Source: Gammaproteobacteria bacterium
GTDB taxonomy: Bacteria > Pseudomonadota > Gammaproteobacteria > S012-40
Assembly (NCBI GenBank): GCA_015491615.1
Contig: WFVN01000120.1
Location: 1-10,296 of the forward strand
Reading direction: 5' to 3'
Length of the DNA stretch: 10,296 nt
This document shows, one piece after another, positions 1 through 6,645 of the stretch. The first letter of the stretch is position 1; every line of letters begins with the position of its first letter. The notes under the pieces are model-generated. The model ran no database searches. It was not told the DNA's origin and saw nothing but the letters and a program-made list of their open reading frames with translations. A program made the translations under genes and the position numbers.

Positions 1-516
1 CACCAGCTTGTTGGCCTCGCCGCCGGGAGTGGGGACGACCATGATCAGTTCGTCCACCCCGGCCACCTTGGCGGGGATGGCGTTCATGAGCACCGAGGAG
101 GGGTAGGCGGCCTTGCCGCCGGGGACGTACAGCCCCACCCGCTGCAGGGGTGTGACCTTCTGCCCGAGGATGGTGCCGTCGGGCTCGGTGTAGCTCCAGG
201 AGTCCTGCTTTTGGTGTTCGTGGTAGGCGCGGATGCGTTCGGCGGAGAATTCCAGGTTCTCGCGCAGGGCGGGGTCGAGGGCCTCCAGGGCCGCCCGCAG
301 GCGCTCGGCGGGGATTTCCAGGTCGGCCATGGATCCAGCCTCCAGGCGGTCGAAACGGCGGGTGTATTCCACCACCGCCGCGTCGCCGCGGTCGCGCACC
401 TCGCGCAGGATCTCCTGGACGGTACCCAGGACGGCGTCGTCGGAGACCCCTTCCCAGGCCAGGAGGTGGTCCAGGCGGGCCCAGAAATCGGCGTCGTGGT
501 AGTTCAGTCGCTGCAT
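1..516 (-). CDS. hisD: Histidinol dehydrogenase, N-terminal part (runs off window start)
   Basis: HisD is a zinc enzyme of the cytoplasm that oxidises L-histidinol through histidinal to L-histidine with NAD+, the last two steps of histidine biosynthesis. The 172 N-terminal residues are present, of roughly 430 usual for the family. The start is typical (MQRLNYHDADFW), followed by a helical segment and the very conserved family stretch at residues 126-154, including GLYVPGGKAAYPS and VLMNAIPAKVAGV. The zinc ligands and catalytic histidines lie beyond the window edge and cannot be checked. The ATG at 516 is chosen because a strong GAGGAG ribosome binding site sits 8 nt upstream and homology begins at once. 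The gene starts inside the end of hisG, overlapping it by 13 nt, so the two are probably translated together. Confidence 0.95.
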   Translation of the reverse strand, partial: MQRLNYHDADFWARLDHLLAWEGVSDDAVLGTVQEILREVRDRGDAAVVEYTRRFDRLEAGSMADLEIPAERLRAALEALDPALRENLEFSAERIRAYHEHQKQDSWSYTEPDGTILGQKVTPLQRVGLYVPGGKAAYPSSVLMNAIPAKVAGVDELIMVVPTPGGEANKLV

Positions 517-1154
517 GCTCGCGTCTCCTCTACGGCCGCCTCCAGTTTGGCCACCAGGGCCTGCACGGCGGCGGTCTTGATCTTCAGACTGGCCTTGTTC
601 ACCACCAGCCGGGAGCTGATGTCGGCGATGTGTTCCAGGGGCTCCAGGCCGTTGGCGCGCAGGGTGTTGCCGGTGTCCACCAGGTCGACGATGGCGTCGG
701 CCAGCCCCACCAGGGGGGCCAATTCCATGGAGCCGTAGAGCTTGATGATCTCCACCTGCTCGCCCTTGGCGGCGAAGTGACGGCGGGTGCTGTGCACGTA
801 CTTGGTGGCGATGCGCCGGCGGCGCCCCGGGACGGGCTGGTCGGGGCGCCCGGCGACCATCATGCGGCAGCGGGCGATGCCCAGGTCCAGGGGTTCGTAG
901 AGGTTGTCCCCCTCGTGCTCCATGAGGACGTCCTTGCCGGCCACCCCCAGGTCGGCGGCCCCGTGCTCCACGTAGGTGGGCACGTCGGTGGCGCGCACCA
1001 CCACCAACTTCACTTGCGGCTGGTTGGTGGCGAGGATGAGCTTGCGGCTAGTGGCCGGGTCCTCGGTCGGACGGATCCCGGCGGCGGCCAGCAGGGGCAG
1101 GGTCTCCTTGAAGATGCGCCCCTTGGAGAGGGCGAGGGTCAGGGTCTCGTTCAT
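504..1154 (-). CDS. hisG: ATP phosphoribosyltransferase, short form (HisG-S)
   Basis: HisG condenses ATP with PRPP to phosphoribosyl-ATP, the first and feedback-controlled step of histidine biosynthesis. At 216 residues it is the short form, lacking the C-terminal regulatory ACT-like domain of the roughly 300-residue long form. Visible family marks are the N-terminal LALSKGRIFKETLPLL (residues 7-22), DLGVAGKDVLMEH (68-80) and the PRPP phosphate-binding loop DLVDTGNTLRANGL (157-170). Short HisG enzymes normally need the regulatory partner HisZ (a HisRS-like protein), which is not in this window and must be elsewhere. The gene starts 11 nt after murA and overlaps hisD by 13 nt. Its own Shine-Dalgarno signal is weak, which suggests re-initiation after murA. 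Confidence 0.96.
   Translation of the reverse strand: MNETLTLALSKGRIFKETLPLLAAAGIRPTEDPATSRKLILATNQPQVKLVVVRATDVPTYVEHGAADLGVAGKDVLMEHEGDNLYEPLDLGIARCRMMVAGRPDQPVPGRRRRIATKYVHSTRRHFAAKGEQVEIIKLYGSMELAPLVGLADAIVDLVDTGNTLRANGLEPLEHIADISSRLVVNKASLKIKTAAVQALVAKLEAAVEETRACSD
525..530 (-). promoter_or_regulatory. Ribosome binding site of hisD, inside hisG
   Basis: On the minus strand this reads GAGGAG, 8 nt before the hisD ATG at 516. It lies within the last codons of hisG and is the clearest Shine-Dalgarno sequence in this part of the operon. It fixes the hisD start and fits translational coupling to hisG. Confidence 0.7.
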
Positions 1155-1165
1155 GGGCTTCGCTG

Positions 1166-2425
1166 TCAGTGGGGTACGCGGCGGATGTGGGCGCCGAGGG
1201 CGGCCAGTTTCTCCTCGATGCGCTCGTAGCCCCGGTCGATGTGGTAGATGCGGTCCACCACCGTGCGCCCGTCGGCCACCAGGGCGGCGAGGACGAGGCT
1301 GGCGGAGGCGCGCAGGTCGGTGGCCATCACCGGGGCGGCGGTGAGGCGGGGGACGCCGGTGATGATGGCGGTGTTGCCCTCCAGGCGGATGTTCGCCCCC
1401 ATGCGCTGCAGCTCCTGCACGTGCATGAAGCGGTTCTCGAACACCGTCTCGGTGATGGTGCCCACCCCCTCGGCGATGCAGTCCAGGGCGGTGAGCTGGG
1501 CCTGCATGTCGGTGGGGAAGGCCGGGTAGGGGGCGGTGCGCACGCTCACCGCCCGCGGGCGGCGCCCTTCCATGTCTAACTCGATCCAGTCCTCGCCGGT
1601 GTCGATGCGGGCACCGGCCTCGCGCAGCTTGAGGATCACCGCGTCCAGCAGTTCCGGGGCGGTGTCCTTGAGGCGCACGCGCCCGCCGGTGACGGCACCG
1701 CCCACCAGGAAGGTGCCGGTCTCGATGCGGTCCGGGAGGACGCGGTGGTGCGTCCCCTCCAGGCGTTCCACTCCCTCGATGGTGATGACGTCCGTGCCGG
1801 CCCCCTCGATGCGCGCCCCCATGCGGTTGAGGAAACGGGCCAGGTCCTCCACCTCGGGCTCGCGGGCGGCGTTCTCCAGGATGGTGGTCCCCTGTGCCAG
1901 GGTGGCCGCCATCATGAGGTTCTCGGTACCGGTGACGGTGACCGTGTCGAGGCAGATGCGCGCCCCCCGCAGGCGCTCGGCGCGCGCCTTGATGTAGCCC
2001 TCCTCCACCTGGATGTCGGCGCCCATGGCCCGCAGGCCCTTGATGTGCTGGTCCACCGGTCGCGAGCCGATGGCGCAGCCGCCGGGGAGGGAGACGTCGG
2101 CGCGCCCGAAACGGGCCACCAGGGGGCCGAGGACGAGGATCGAGGCGCGCATGGTCTTCACCAGCTCGTAGGGGGCGGTGAAGGTGTGGACGTGGCGGGT
2201 GTCCACCTCGATGTTCATGCGCTCGTCGATGGTCAGCTCCACCCCCATGCGCCCCAGCAGCTCCATGGTGGTGGTGACGTCGTGCAGGTGGGGGACGTTG
2301 GAGATGACGCTCACCCCGTCGCCCAGGAGGGTGGCGGCGAGGATGGGCAGGGCGGCGTTCTTGGCCCCGGAGATGGTCACCTCGCCCTCGAGGGGCGTGC
2401 CGCCGATGATGTGCAGCTTGTCCAT
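1166..2425 (-). CDS. murA: UDP-N-acetylglucosamine 1-carboxyvinyltransferase (MurA)
   Basis: MurA transfers enolpyruvate from PEP to UDP-GlcNAc, the first committed step of peptidoglycan synthesis, in the cytoplasm. It is the target of fosfomycin. The 419 residues match the family length exactly. Key residues are visible: the KNAALP motif with Lys22 and Asn23, the PEP loop LPGGCAIGSRPVDQHIKGL (113-131) carrying the reactive Cys117 (Cys115 in E. coli), and TDMQAQ (305-310) with the catalytic Asp306. Because the loop has Cys and not Asp, the enzyme should be of the fosfomycin-sensitive type; this is inference. The gene begins 4 nt after the ibaG stop and is followed 11 nt later by hisG. The ibaG-murA pair is the same as in E. 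coli. Confidence 0.98.
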   Translation of the reverse strand: MDKLHIIGGTPLEGEVTISGAKNAALPILAATLLGDGVSVISNVPHLHDVTTTMELLGRMGVELTIDERMNIEVDTRHVHTFTAPYELVKTMRASILVLGPLVARFGRADVSLPGGCAIGSRPVDQHIKGLRAMGADIQVEEGYIKARAERLRGARICLDTVTVTGTENLMMAATLAQGTTILENAAREPEVEDLARFLNRMGARIEGAGTDVITIEGVERLEGTHHRVLPDRIETGTFLVGGAVTGGRVRLKDTAPELLDAVILKLREAGARIDTGEDWIELDMEGRRPRAVSVRTAPYPAFPTDMQAQLTALDCIAEGVGTITETVFENRFMHVQELQRMGANIRLEGNTAIITGVPRLTAAPVMATDLRASASLVLAALVADGRTVVDRIYHIDRGYERIEEKLAALGAHIRRVPH

Positions 2426-2429
2426 GGGG

Positions 2430-2672
2430 TCAGGCCCGCCGGGCCTGCCATTCTTCGGGGGTGTGGGCGCGGATGGTGAGGGCGTGCAGCTCGCCGCTGG
2501 CGATCATGTCGTTCACCGCCGCGTACACCATGCGCTGCTTCTGGAGCAGGGACTTGCCGGCGAAGGCCTCGCTCACCACCGTCACGGTGGCGTTGCAGCC
2601 CTCGCCTTCCACCGTCACCTGGGCGCCGGGGATGCGGGCCTCGATGGCCGCTTTGATCTTGTCTTGCAACAT
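2430..2672 (-). CDS. ibaG: BolA/IbaG-family protein
   Basis: This is a small BolA-fold protein of 80 residues. Such proteins pair with monothiol glutaredoxins to bind or move [2Fe-2S] clusters, and E. coli IbaG is linked to acid stress. The sequence shows the BolA core: GEGCNATV (residues 23-30) with Cys26 in the so-called C/H loop, a helix with QKQRMVYAAV (44-53), and the conserved HALTIRAHTPEEW end (63-75), where His63 is the usual cluster ligand. I chose the ATG at 2672 with GGCGGA about 6 nt upstream. An in-frame TTG at 2693 would add seven residues (87 aa in all) and cannot be excluded. The gene sits directly before murA as in E. coli, and after the yadH-like permease with a 37-nt gap. 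Confidence 0.9.
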   Translation of the reverse strand: MLQDKIKAAIEARIPGAQVTVEGEGCNATVTVVSEAFAGKSLLQKQRMVYAAVNDMIASGELHALTIRAHTPEEWQARRA

Positions 2673-2709
2673 GCTCGAATCCGCCTTTTTCAAGCGTTTA
2701 GGATACCCG

Positions 2710-3477
2710 TTAGTGGCGGATTTTATAACCCTTGGCGAGCAGGGCCAGGCACAGGGCGGACACCACCAGGGTGCTCCCGGCGGTGACGGTGAGGGCGAGG
2801 ACGGGGTCCACGTCGGAGACCCCCAGAAAACCGTGGCGGACGCCGTCGATCATATAGAAAAAGGGGTTGATCAGGGACAGGCGTTCCCAGAAGGGGGGCA
2901 GGTCGTGGATGGAGTAGAACACCCCGCTCAGGAAGGAGAGGGGGAGGATGAGGAAGTTCTGGAAGGCGGCCAGTTGATCGTACTTGTCCGCCCAGATGCC
3001 GGCGATCACCCCGAGGATGCCGAGCATCGCCGAGCCGAGAACGGAGAAGGCCAGCAACCAGGCGGGACTGTGCACCGGCGGCAGGTCCACCAGGGCCAGG
3101 GCCACCGCCCACACCACCACCCCCACCAAGAGACCGCGCAGGATGGCGGCGCCGACGAAGGCGAGGAAGAACTCCAGGGACGAGAGGGGGGCCACCAGGA
3201 CGAACACCAGGTTTCCGTTCATCTTCGACTGGATGAGGCTGGAAGAGCTGTTGGCGAAGGCGTTCTGGATCATGGTCATCACCACCAGCCCGGGGACCAG
3301 GAAGGCCCCGTAGCCGATCCCGGGATAGACTTCCACGTGGTCCTCGAGGACGGTCTGGAAGACGAGCAGGTACAACAGGGCGGTGACCGCGGGGGTGAGC
3401 ACGGTCTGGGTAGTCACCTTGAGGAAGCGCCACACCTCTTTGGCGAACAGGGTGTACAGGCCCACCCAGTTGATCAT
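2710..3477 (-). CDS. yadH: ABC-2 type transporter permease, YadH-like
   Basis: This 255-residue inner-membrane protein is the permease half of an ABC-2 type exporter. It resembles E. coli YadH in layout and motifs: N-terminal LFAKEVWRFLK (residues 10-20), then a hydrophobic span, FLVPGLVVMTMIQNAFANSSSS (59-80), and the late motif LPLSFLSGVFYSIHDLPPFW (178-197) followed by LINPFFYMIDGVRHGFLG (202-219). About six membrane segments are apparent (near 24-42, 57-75, 103-130, 138-162, 172-190 and 227-248). The substrate of the YadGH group is not established. The ATG at 3477 is preferred because homology starts there, GGGAG lies 5 nt upstream, and it overlaps the stop of the ATPase gene in an ATGA. 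The longer open frame to 3789 runs through that ATPase and is not used. The two genes surely form one transporter. Confidence 0.93.
   Translation of the reverse strand: MINWVGLYTLFAKEVWRFLKVTTQTVLTPAVTALLYLLVFQTVLEDHVEVYPGIGYGAFLVPGLVVMTMIQNAFANSSSSLIQSKMNGNLVFVLVAPLSSLEFFLAFVGAAILRGLLVGVVVWAVALALVDLPPVHSPAWLLAFSVLGSAMLGILGVIAGIWADKYDQLAAFQNFLILPLSFLSGVFYSIHDLPPFWERLSLINPFFYMIDGVRHGFLGVSDVDPVLALTVTAGSTLVVSALCLALLAKGYKIRH
2722..2727 (-). promoter_or_regulatory. Candidate -10 element for an internal ibaG-murA-his promoter
   Basis: On the minus strand this reads TATAAA, inside an AT-rich patch at the very end of the yadH-like gene, about 50 nt before the ibaG ATG. The gap between yadH and ibaG is the widest in the operon, so an internal promoter for ibaG-murA-hisGD is plausible. 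No good -35 hexamer is seen at 16-18 bp, and the bases are also explained by Tyr-Lys-Ile codons. This is a weak call. Confidence 0.22.
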
Positions 3478-4385
3478 GCCGACTCCCGGGTGAGGTGGAC
3501 GAAGATCTCTTCCAGGGAGGGCTCCTCCAGGTGCAGATCGACGATCTCCACTCCCAGGGCGCGCACCTGGTCCAGGATCGCCCCCACCGGATCGCCGTGG
3601 CGGTCCAGGCGGAAGGTGAACTGGCAGTCGCCCCGTTCCACCAGACGTGCCCGGAGGGGGTCGGGCAGGGACGGCGGCTCGCGGTCCAGAGTCAGGCACA
3701 GGAGGCGGTAGGGGTGGCGGGCGAGGAGGGCGTCCTTGTCGTCCAGGGCCACCAGGCGGCCGCGGTTGATGATGGCGATGCGCTCGCACAGGGCCTCCGC
3801 CTCTTCCAGGTAGTGGGTGGTGAGGATGAGGGTGTGGCCCTCGGCGTGCAGGCGGCGGGTGAGGGCCCAGAGGGCTTGGCGCAGCTCCACGTCCACGCCG
3901 GCGGTGGGTTCGTCCAGGACCACCACCGGCGGCCGGTGCACCAGGGCCTGGGCGATGAGCACGCGGCGCTTCATGCCGCCGGAGAGCTGGTGCATGTTAG
4001 CGTCGGCCTTATCTTCCAGGGCGAGCAGGGCGAGGAGCTCGTCGATCCAGGGCCGGGCGCGCCGACCGAGACCGAAATAGCCGGCCTGCAGGCGTAGCAG
4101 CTCGCGCACGGTGAAGAAAGGGTCGTAGACCAGCTCCTGGGGCACCAGGCCGAGGCTGGCACGGGCCCGGCGATAGTCGCGCACCACCTCGTGGCCGCAC
4201 ACCCGCACCTCGCCGCTGTCGGCCCGCACCAGGCCGGCGAGGATGCCGATGAGGGTGGACTTGCCAGCACCGTTGGGGCCCAGCAGGCCGAAGAAACTGT
4301 TCTCGGAGACGGCCAGACTCAGGCCGCGCAGGGCCGGCACGGAGGCGAAACACTTGTGCACGTCGCGCACGAGGATGGCATCCAT
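3474..4385 (-). CDS. yadG: ABC transporter ATP-binding protein, YadG-like
   Basis: This 303-residue cytoplasmic ATPase powers the neighbouring YadH-like permease. It has all catalytic motifs in order: Walker A GPNGAGKST (residues 36-44), Q-loop Gln83 in LVPQE, signature LSGGMKRR (134-141), Walker B VVVLDEPTAGVD (154-165) with Glu159, and switch His191 in TTHYLEEAE. The Walker B context and the VPQE and AGYFG stretches (81-84, 101-105) resemble E. coli YadG, an exporter ATPase of the ABC-2 group. After the nucleotide-binding domain there is a C-terminal extension of about 80 residues ending EPSLEEIFVHLT, typical of this group. The ATG at 4385 lies 2 nt after the mlaB stop. The open frame continues upstream to 4502 but that part is shadow of mlaB. 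The stop overlaps the permease ATG by 4 nt. Confidence 0.94.
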   Translation of the reverse strand: MDAILVRDVHKCFASVPALRGLSLAVSENSFFGLLGPNGAGKSTLIGILAGLVRADSGEVRVCGHEVVRDYRRARASLGLVPQELVYDPFFTVRELLRLQAGYFGLGRRARPWIDELLALLALEDKADANMHQLSGGMKRRVLIAQALVHRPPVVVLDEPTAGVDVELRQALWALTRRLHAEGHTLILTTHYLEEAEALCERIAIINRGRLVALDDKDALLARHPYRLLCLTLDREPPSLPDPLRARLVERGDCQFTFRLDRHGDPVGAILDQVRALGVEIVDLHLEEPSLEEIFVHLTRESA

Positions 4386-4387
4386 GG

Positions 4388-4678
4388 TCAATCCAGCGTC
4401 AGGATGGCGTTCACCCCGGTGACCCGGGCCAGACTCTTGAGTTGCTCGGGGGTGTGGACGAAGCGGATGGGGCGCCCCTGGCGGCGGGCGGCGCGGGCCC
4501 ACTCCAGGAGCAGGGCGAGGCCGGCGCTGTCGGCGCGGCGCACGCCGGCCAGATCCACCGTCACCGGCTCGCCGCTCTGTGGCCAGGGGGGCGTGGCGAG
4601 GGCGGGGGCGGTGGCGAAACTCAGCTCTCCCTCGACGATCACAAGGCCGTCCTCCACCTGCACCCGCGCCCCGCTCAT
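4388..4678 (-). CDS. mlaB: STAS-domain protein MlaB
   Basis: MlaB is a small cytoplasmic STAS protein that binds the ATPase MlaF and is needed for activity and stability of the MlaFEDB phospholipid transporter. The product has 96 residues, close to the E. coli length. Its core motif RRADSAGLALLLEWARAA (residues 47-64) is the STAS loop and helix. Ser51 occupies the place of the Ser/Thr that is phosphorylated in anti-sigma antagonists, and of the key Thr52 of E. coli MlaB. The start ATG overlaps the mlaC stop (ATGA). The Shine-Dalgarno signal is poor, so coupled translation is likely. The much longer open frame that extends upstream in this phase overlaps mlaC and is not real. The position after mlaC and the length support MlaB over a generic STAS regulator. 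Confidence 0.88.
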   Translation of the reverse strand: MSGARVQVEDGLVIVEGELSFATAPALATPPWPQSGEPVTVDLAGVRRADSAGLALLLEWARAARRQGRPIRFVHTPEQLKSLARVTGVNAILTLD

Positions 4679-5286
4679 GCCCCGCCCGAACGGTTCTTCT
4701 CGGCCAGGGTCTCGATGAGCCCGTCGATGCCCTTGCGGGCGATCTCGCGCGCGAAGCTGCTGCGGTAGTTGCTCACCAGGCTGACCCCGTCGATGGCGAT
4801 GTCGTAGATGAGCCAGCGGCCATCCTTGTTTCGATGGAGCTTGTAGTCGATGGGGATGGGGAAACCGCCCGGCTGGTCGATCTGCGAACGCACGGTGACG
4901 TCGCCGCGGGCGGGATCGCCGCGAAAGGGCAGGAAGGTGAGGGTCTGGTCGGTGTATTCCAGTAGGGAGGTGGCGTAGGTGCGCACCAACAGGCGCTTGA
5001 ACTCTTCGACGAAGCGCTTTCTCTGCCCCGGTGTGGCGCGGCGCCAGTACTTGCCCAGCACCCAACGGGCCATGCGCTGGAAGTCCACGTGCGGGATGAT
5101 GTAGCGATCGACGATGTCGTTGATGCGCTCCGGATGCGCCTCCAGATCGGCCTCGTCTTTCTTGAGTTCGGCCAGGACCTGCTCGGCCACCGATTGCACC
5201 AGGACCTGCGGATCGTCGCCACGGGTATGAGTGTCGGCCTGGGCGGCGGTGCACACCGCCAGTAACAGGAAGGCGAGGATTCTCAT
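4675..5286 (-). CDS. mlaC: Periplasmic phospholipid-binding protein MlaC (Ttg2D family)
   Basis: MlaC is the soluble periplasmic lipid carrier that shuttles phospholipid between the outer-membrane partner and the MlaFEDB complex. The 203-residue product begins with a signal peptide (MRILAFLLLAVCTAAQA) with a likely signal peptidase I cut after Ala17. The mature part is typical: IVDRYIIPHVDFQRMARWVLG (residues 57-77), FVEEFKRLLVRTYA (91-104), then the region GDVTVRSQ and the end motif DGRWLIYDIAIDGVSLVSNYR followed by a C-terminal helix with GIDGLIETL. GGAG lies 7 nt before the ATG. The start overlaps the stop of the TolC-family gene (ATGA), and the stop overlaps mlaB. In E. coli mlaC follows mlaD directly; here the TolC-family gene separates them. 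Confidence 0.95.
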   Translation of the reverse strand: MRILAFLLLAVCTAAQADTHTRGDDPQVLVQSVAEQVLAELKKDEADLEAHPERINDIVDRYIIPHVDFQRMARWVLGKYWRRATPGQRKRFVEEFKRLLVRTYATSLLEYTDQTLTFLPFRGDPARGDVTVRSQIDQPGGFPIPIDYKLHRNKDGRWLIYDIAIDGVSLVSNYRSSFAREIARKGIDGLIETLAEKNRSGGA

Positions 5287-6644
5287 GGGTAGGCTCCGGT
5301 GACCTGGTCCAGTCGCAGGCGGTGCATATTATAGCGGTACACCGTCTGCAGATATTGACTATAGGCGAGGACATAGGCCTGGAAGGCGGTGGCCAGCTTG
5401 TCCGCCGGCTTCAAGCCCGCCTCGAAATCGGTGTAGGTGGCGACGAGCCAGCGGCGCGCGGCGCGGGCCCCCGCCTCCAGCCGCTCCACCGCCTGCCGCG
5501 CCGCCTCGGCCTGGTGGTACTGCTCGGCCACCTCGAAGGGGATGCCGCGGCGGGCGAACTCGCCCTCGGCGATGAGCGCCTCCAGCTCGGCACGGGCCTG
5601 GTCCGCCTTGGCCTTCTGCAATTCCGGCTGCCAGTCCCACTGCAGGCCCACCACCGGGGTCATGCCGTAATCGTTGAAGGGGTCGTACACGTAAGGGTTG
5701 TCCAGGCTGTCGCGGCCGGGGGAGTGGCTCAGGGCACCGATGACGCCGATGTACAGGTTGGGCCGGTGGGCCAGTTTGTTGGCCTTCACCAGGGCACGGC
5801 GGGCTTCCAGACCGGCTTCCAACTGCGCCATTTCCGGGCGTTGGCGCAGAGCCTTCCGGCGCAGTGCGTCCAACGGGTCGGCCGGGGGCGGCAGGGGGGT
5901 GAGGCGGCGGTCGGCGAGGGCCAGCTCTCCCTCGGGGAGACGCACCAGCAGGCGCAGGGCGGCCTCGGCGACCCGTTGCAGGCCCTCGGCCTCGGCCAGG
6001 TAGCCGTCCACCAGGGCCCCGCCCGCCTGGATGGCATAGAGATCGGCGGGGGTGGCCTCCCCCTCCCCGGTGTCCAGCCAGCGCTGGATCAGGCGCTCGG
6101 CCTTCTCCACCCGCCGGCGGGCGTCGCGCAGGAAGGCGGCGCCATCGCGGGCGGTCAGGTAGCCGAAATAGGCCTGTCCCACCTGCAGGCGGATCTCGCC
6201 GCGGGTGAGGCGCACCGCCTCCGATTTCACCCGCACATTGGCCCGGGCCGCCTCCCGGTAAGGGTCCACCTTGCCGAAGGTGGTGATGGGCTTGACGATG
6301 GTGAACTGGGTGTAGAGCCAGGGAGAGAGCCCCTGCTCCAGGCTGTAGCGGTCGCGGCGCAGGGTGCAGGGCGGATTGCCGCTGCCGCCGCAGGGTTCCG
6401 CCGTGAAGGGACTGCCCCGAACCGCCGGCGAGATGCCCACGAAGCCGTTGAACTCGGCGCGCGCCCCCAGGTGGCCTTCCACCTCCGCCACCAGGGCGCG
6501 GGCCTTGGCCACCTCCTGGCGCCGCGCCTCTAGGCGCGGGTCCACCTCCAGGGCGCGCGCGACGGCCTCGTCCAGGGTGAGCGGCGCGGCCGCCGGGAGC
6601 GCTGGAAGCCAGCACAGGCTCAAGAGCAGCAGGGCGAGGCGCAT
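5283..6644 (-). CDS. TolC-family outer-membrane channel protein inside the mla operon
   Basis: The 453-residue product looks like an outer-membrane efflux protein (OEP/TolC family), whose trimers form a beta-barrel plus a long periplasmic alpha-helical tunnel. It has a signal peptide (MRLALLLLSLCWLPALPAAA, cut near residue 20), then PLTLDEAVARALEVDPRL, the usual N-terminal OEP motif. Two repeats are visible, each a helix pair with a strand pair: the first strand region is about 65-125 (ending FTIVKPITTFGKVD) and the second about 296-340 (ending VVGLQWDWQPELQKAKADQ). Cys85 and Cys93 lie in a loop that should face outside. No lipobox is seen. I chose the ATG at 6644, one base after the mlaD stop with GGTGAG upstream; a GTG at 6653 would add three residues. 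No periplasmic adaptor or inner-membrane RND gene is nearby, so a partnership with Mla or the YadGH-like transporter is possible but unproven. Confidence 0.88.
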   Translation of the reverse strand: MRLALLLLSLCWLPALPAAAPLTLDEAVARALEVDPRLEARRQEVAKARALVAEVEGHLGARAEFNGFVGISPAVRGSPFTAEPCGGSGNPPCTLRRDRYSLEQGLSPWLYTQFTIVKPITTFGKVDPYREAARANVRVKSEAVRLTRGEIRLQVGQAYFGYLTARDGAAFLRDARRRVEKAERLIQRWLDTGEGEATPADLYAIQAGGALVDGYLAEAEGLQRVAEAALRLLVRLPEGELALADRRLTPLPPPADPLDALRRKALRQRPEMAQLEAGLEARRALVKANKLAHRPNLYIGVIGALSHSPGRDSLDNPYVYDPFNDYGMTPVVGLQWDWQPELQKAKADQARAELEALIAEGEFARRGIPFEVAEQYHQAEAARQAVERLEAGARAARRWLVATYTDFEAGLKPADKLATAFQAYVLAYSQYLQTVYRYNMHRLRLDQVTGAYP

Positions 6645-6645
6645 C

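Noticed and set aside
2461..3711. A 416-codon open frame on the plus strand opposite ibaG, yadH and yadG
   Set aside because: Its translation is low in complexity (repeated His, Gly, Glu, Gln, Asp) and mirrors the third-position GC bias of the real genes on the other strand. It has no recognisable domain.
2710..3789. A 359-codon version of the YadH-like permease
   Set aside because: The first hundred or so codons are Pro/Arg-rich shadow of yadG. The ATG at 3477 with GGGAG upstream and the ATGA overlap is the fitting start.
3474..4502. N-terminal extension of the YadG-like ATPase up to 4502
   Set aside because: The extra residues are Pro/Arg-rich and overlap mlaB. ABC homology begins at the ATG at 4385, 2 nt after the mlaB stop.
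5236..5286. Possible lipoprotein signal in MlaC (LLAVC near residue 12)
   Set aside because: Val just before the Cys does not fit a lipobox, and an Ala-Gln-Ala signal peptidase I site follows. MlaC is normally soluble in the periplasm.
4388..5374. A 328-codon version of mlaB reaching back across mlaC
   Set aside because: Only the last 96 codons look like a STAS protein. The upstream part is shadow of mlaC, which has its own signal peptide and full-length homology.
5322..6533. Open frames of about 400 codons in other phases of the TolC-family gene, on both strands
   Set aside because: Their products are Gly-, Pro- and Arg-rich with no family likeness. The chosen frame has a signal peptide, two OEP repeats and clean junctions to mlaD and mlaC.
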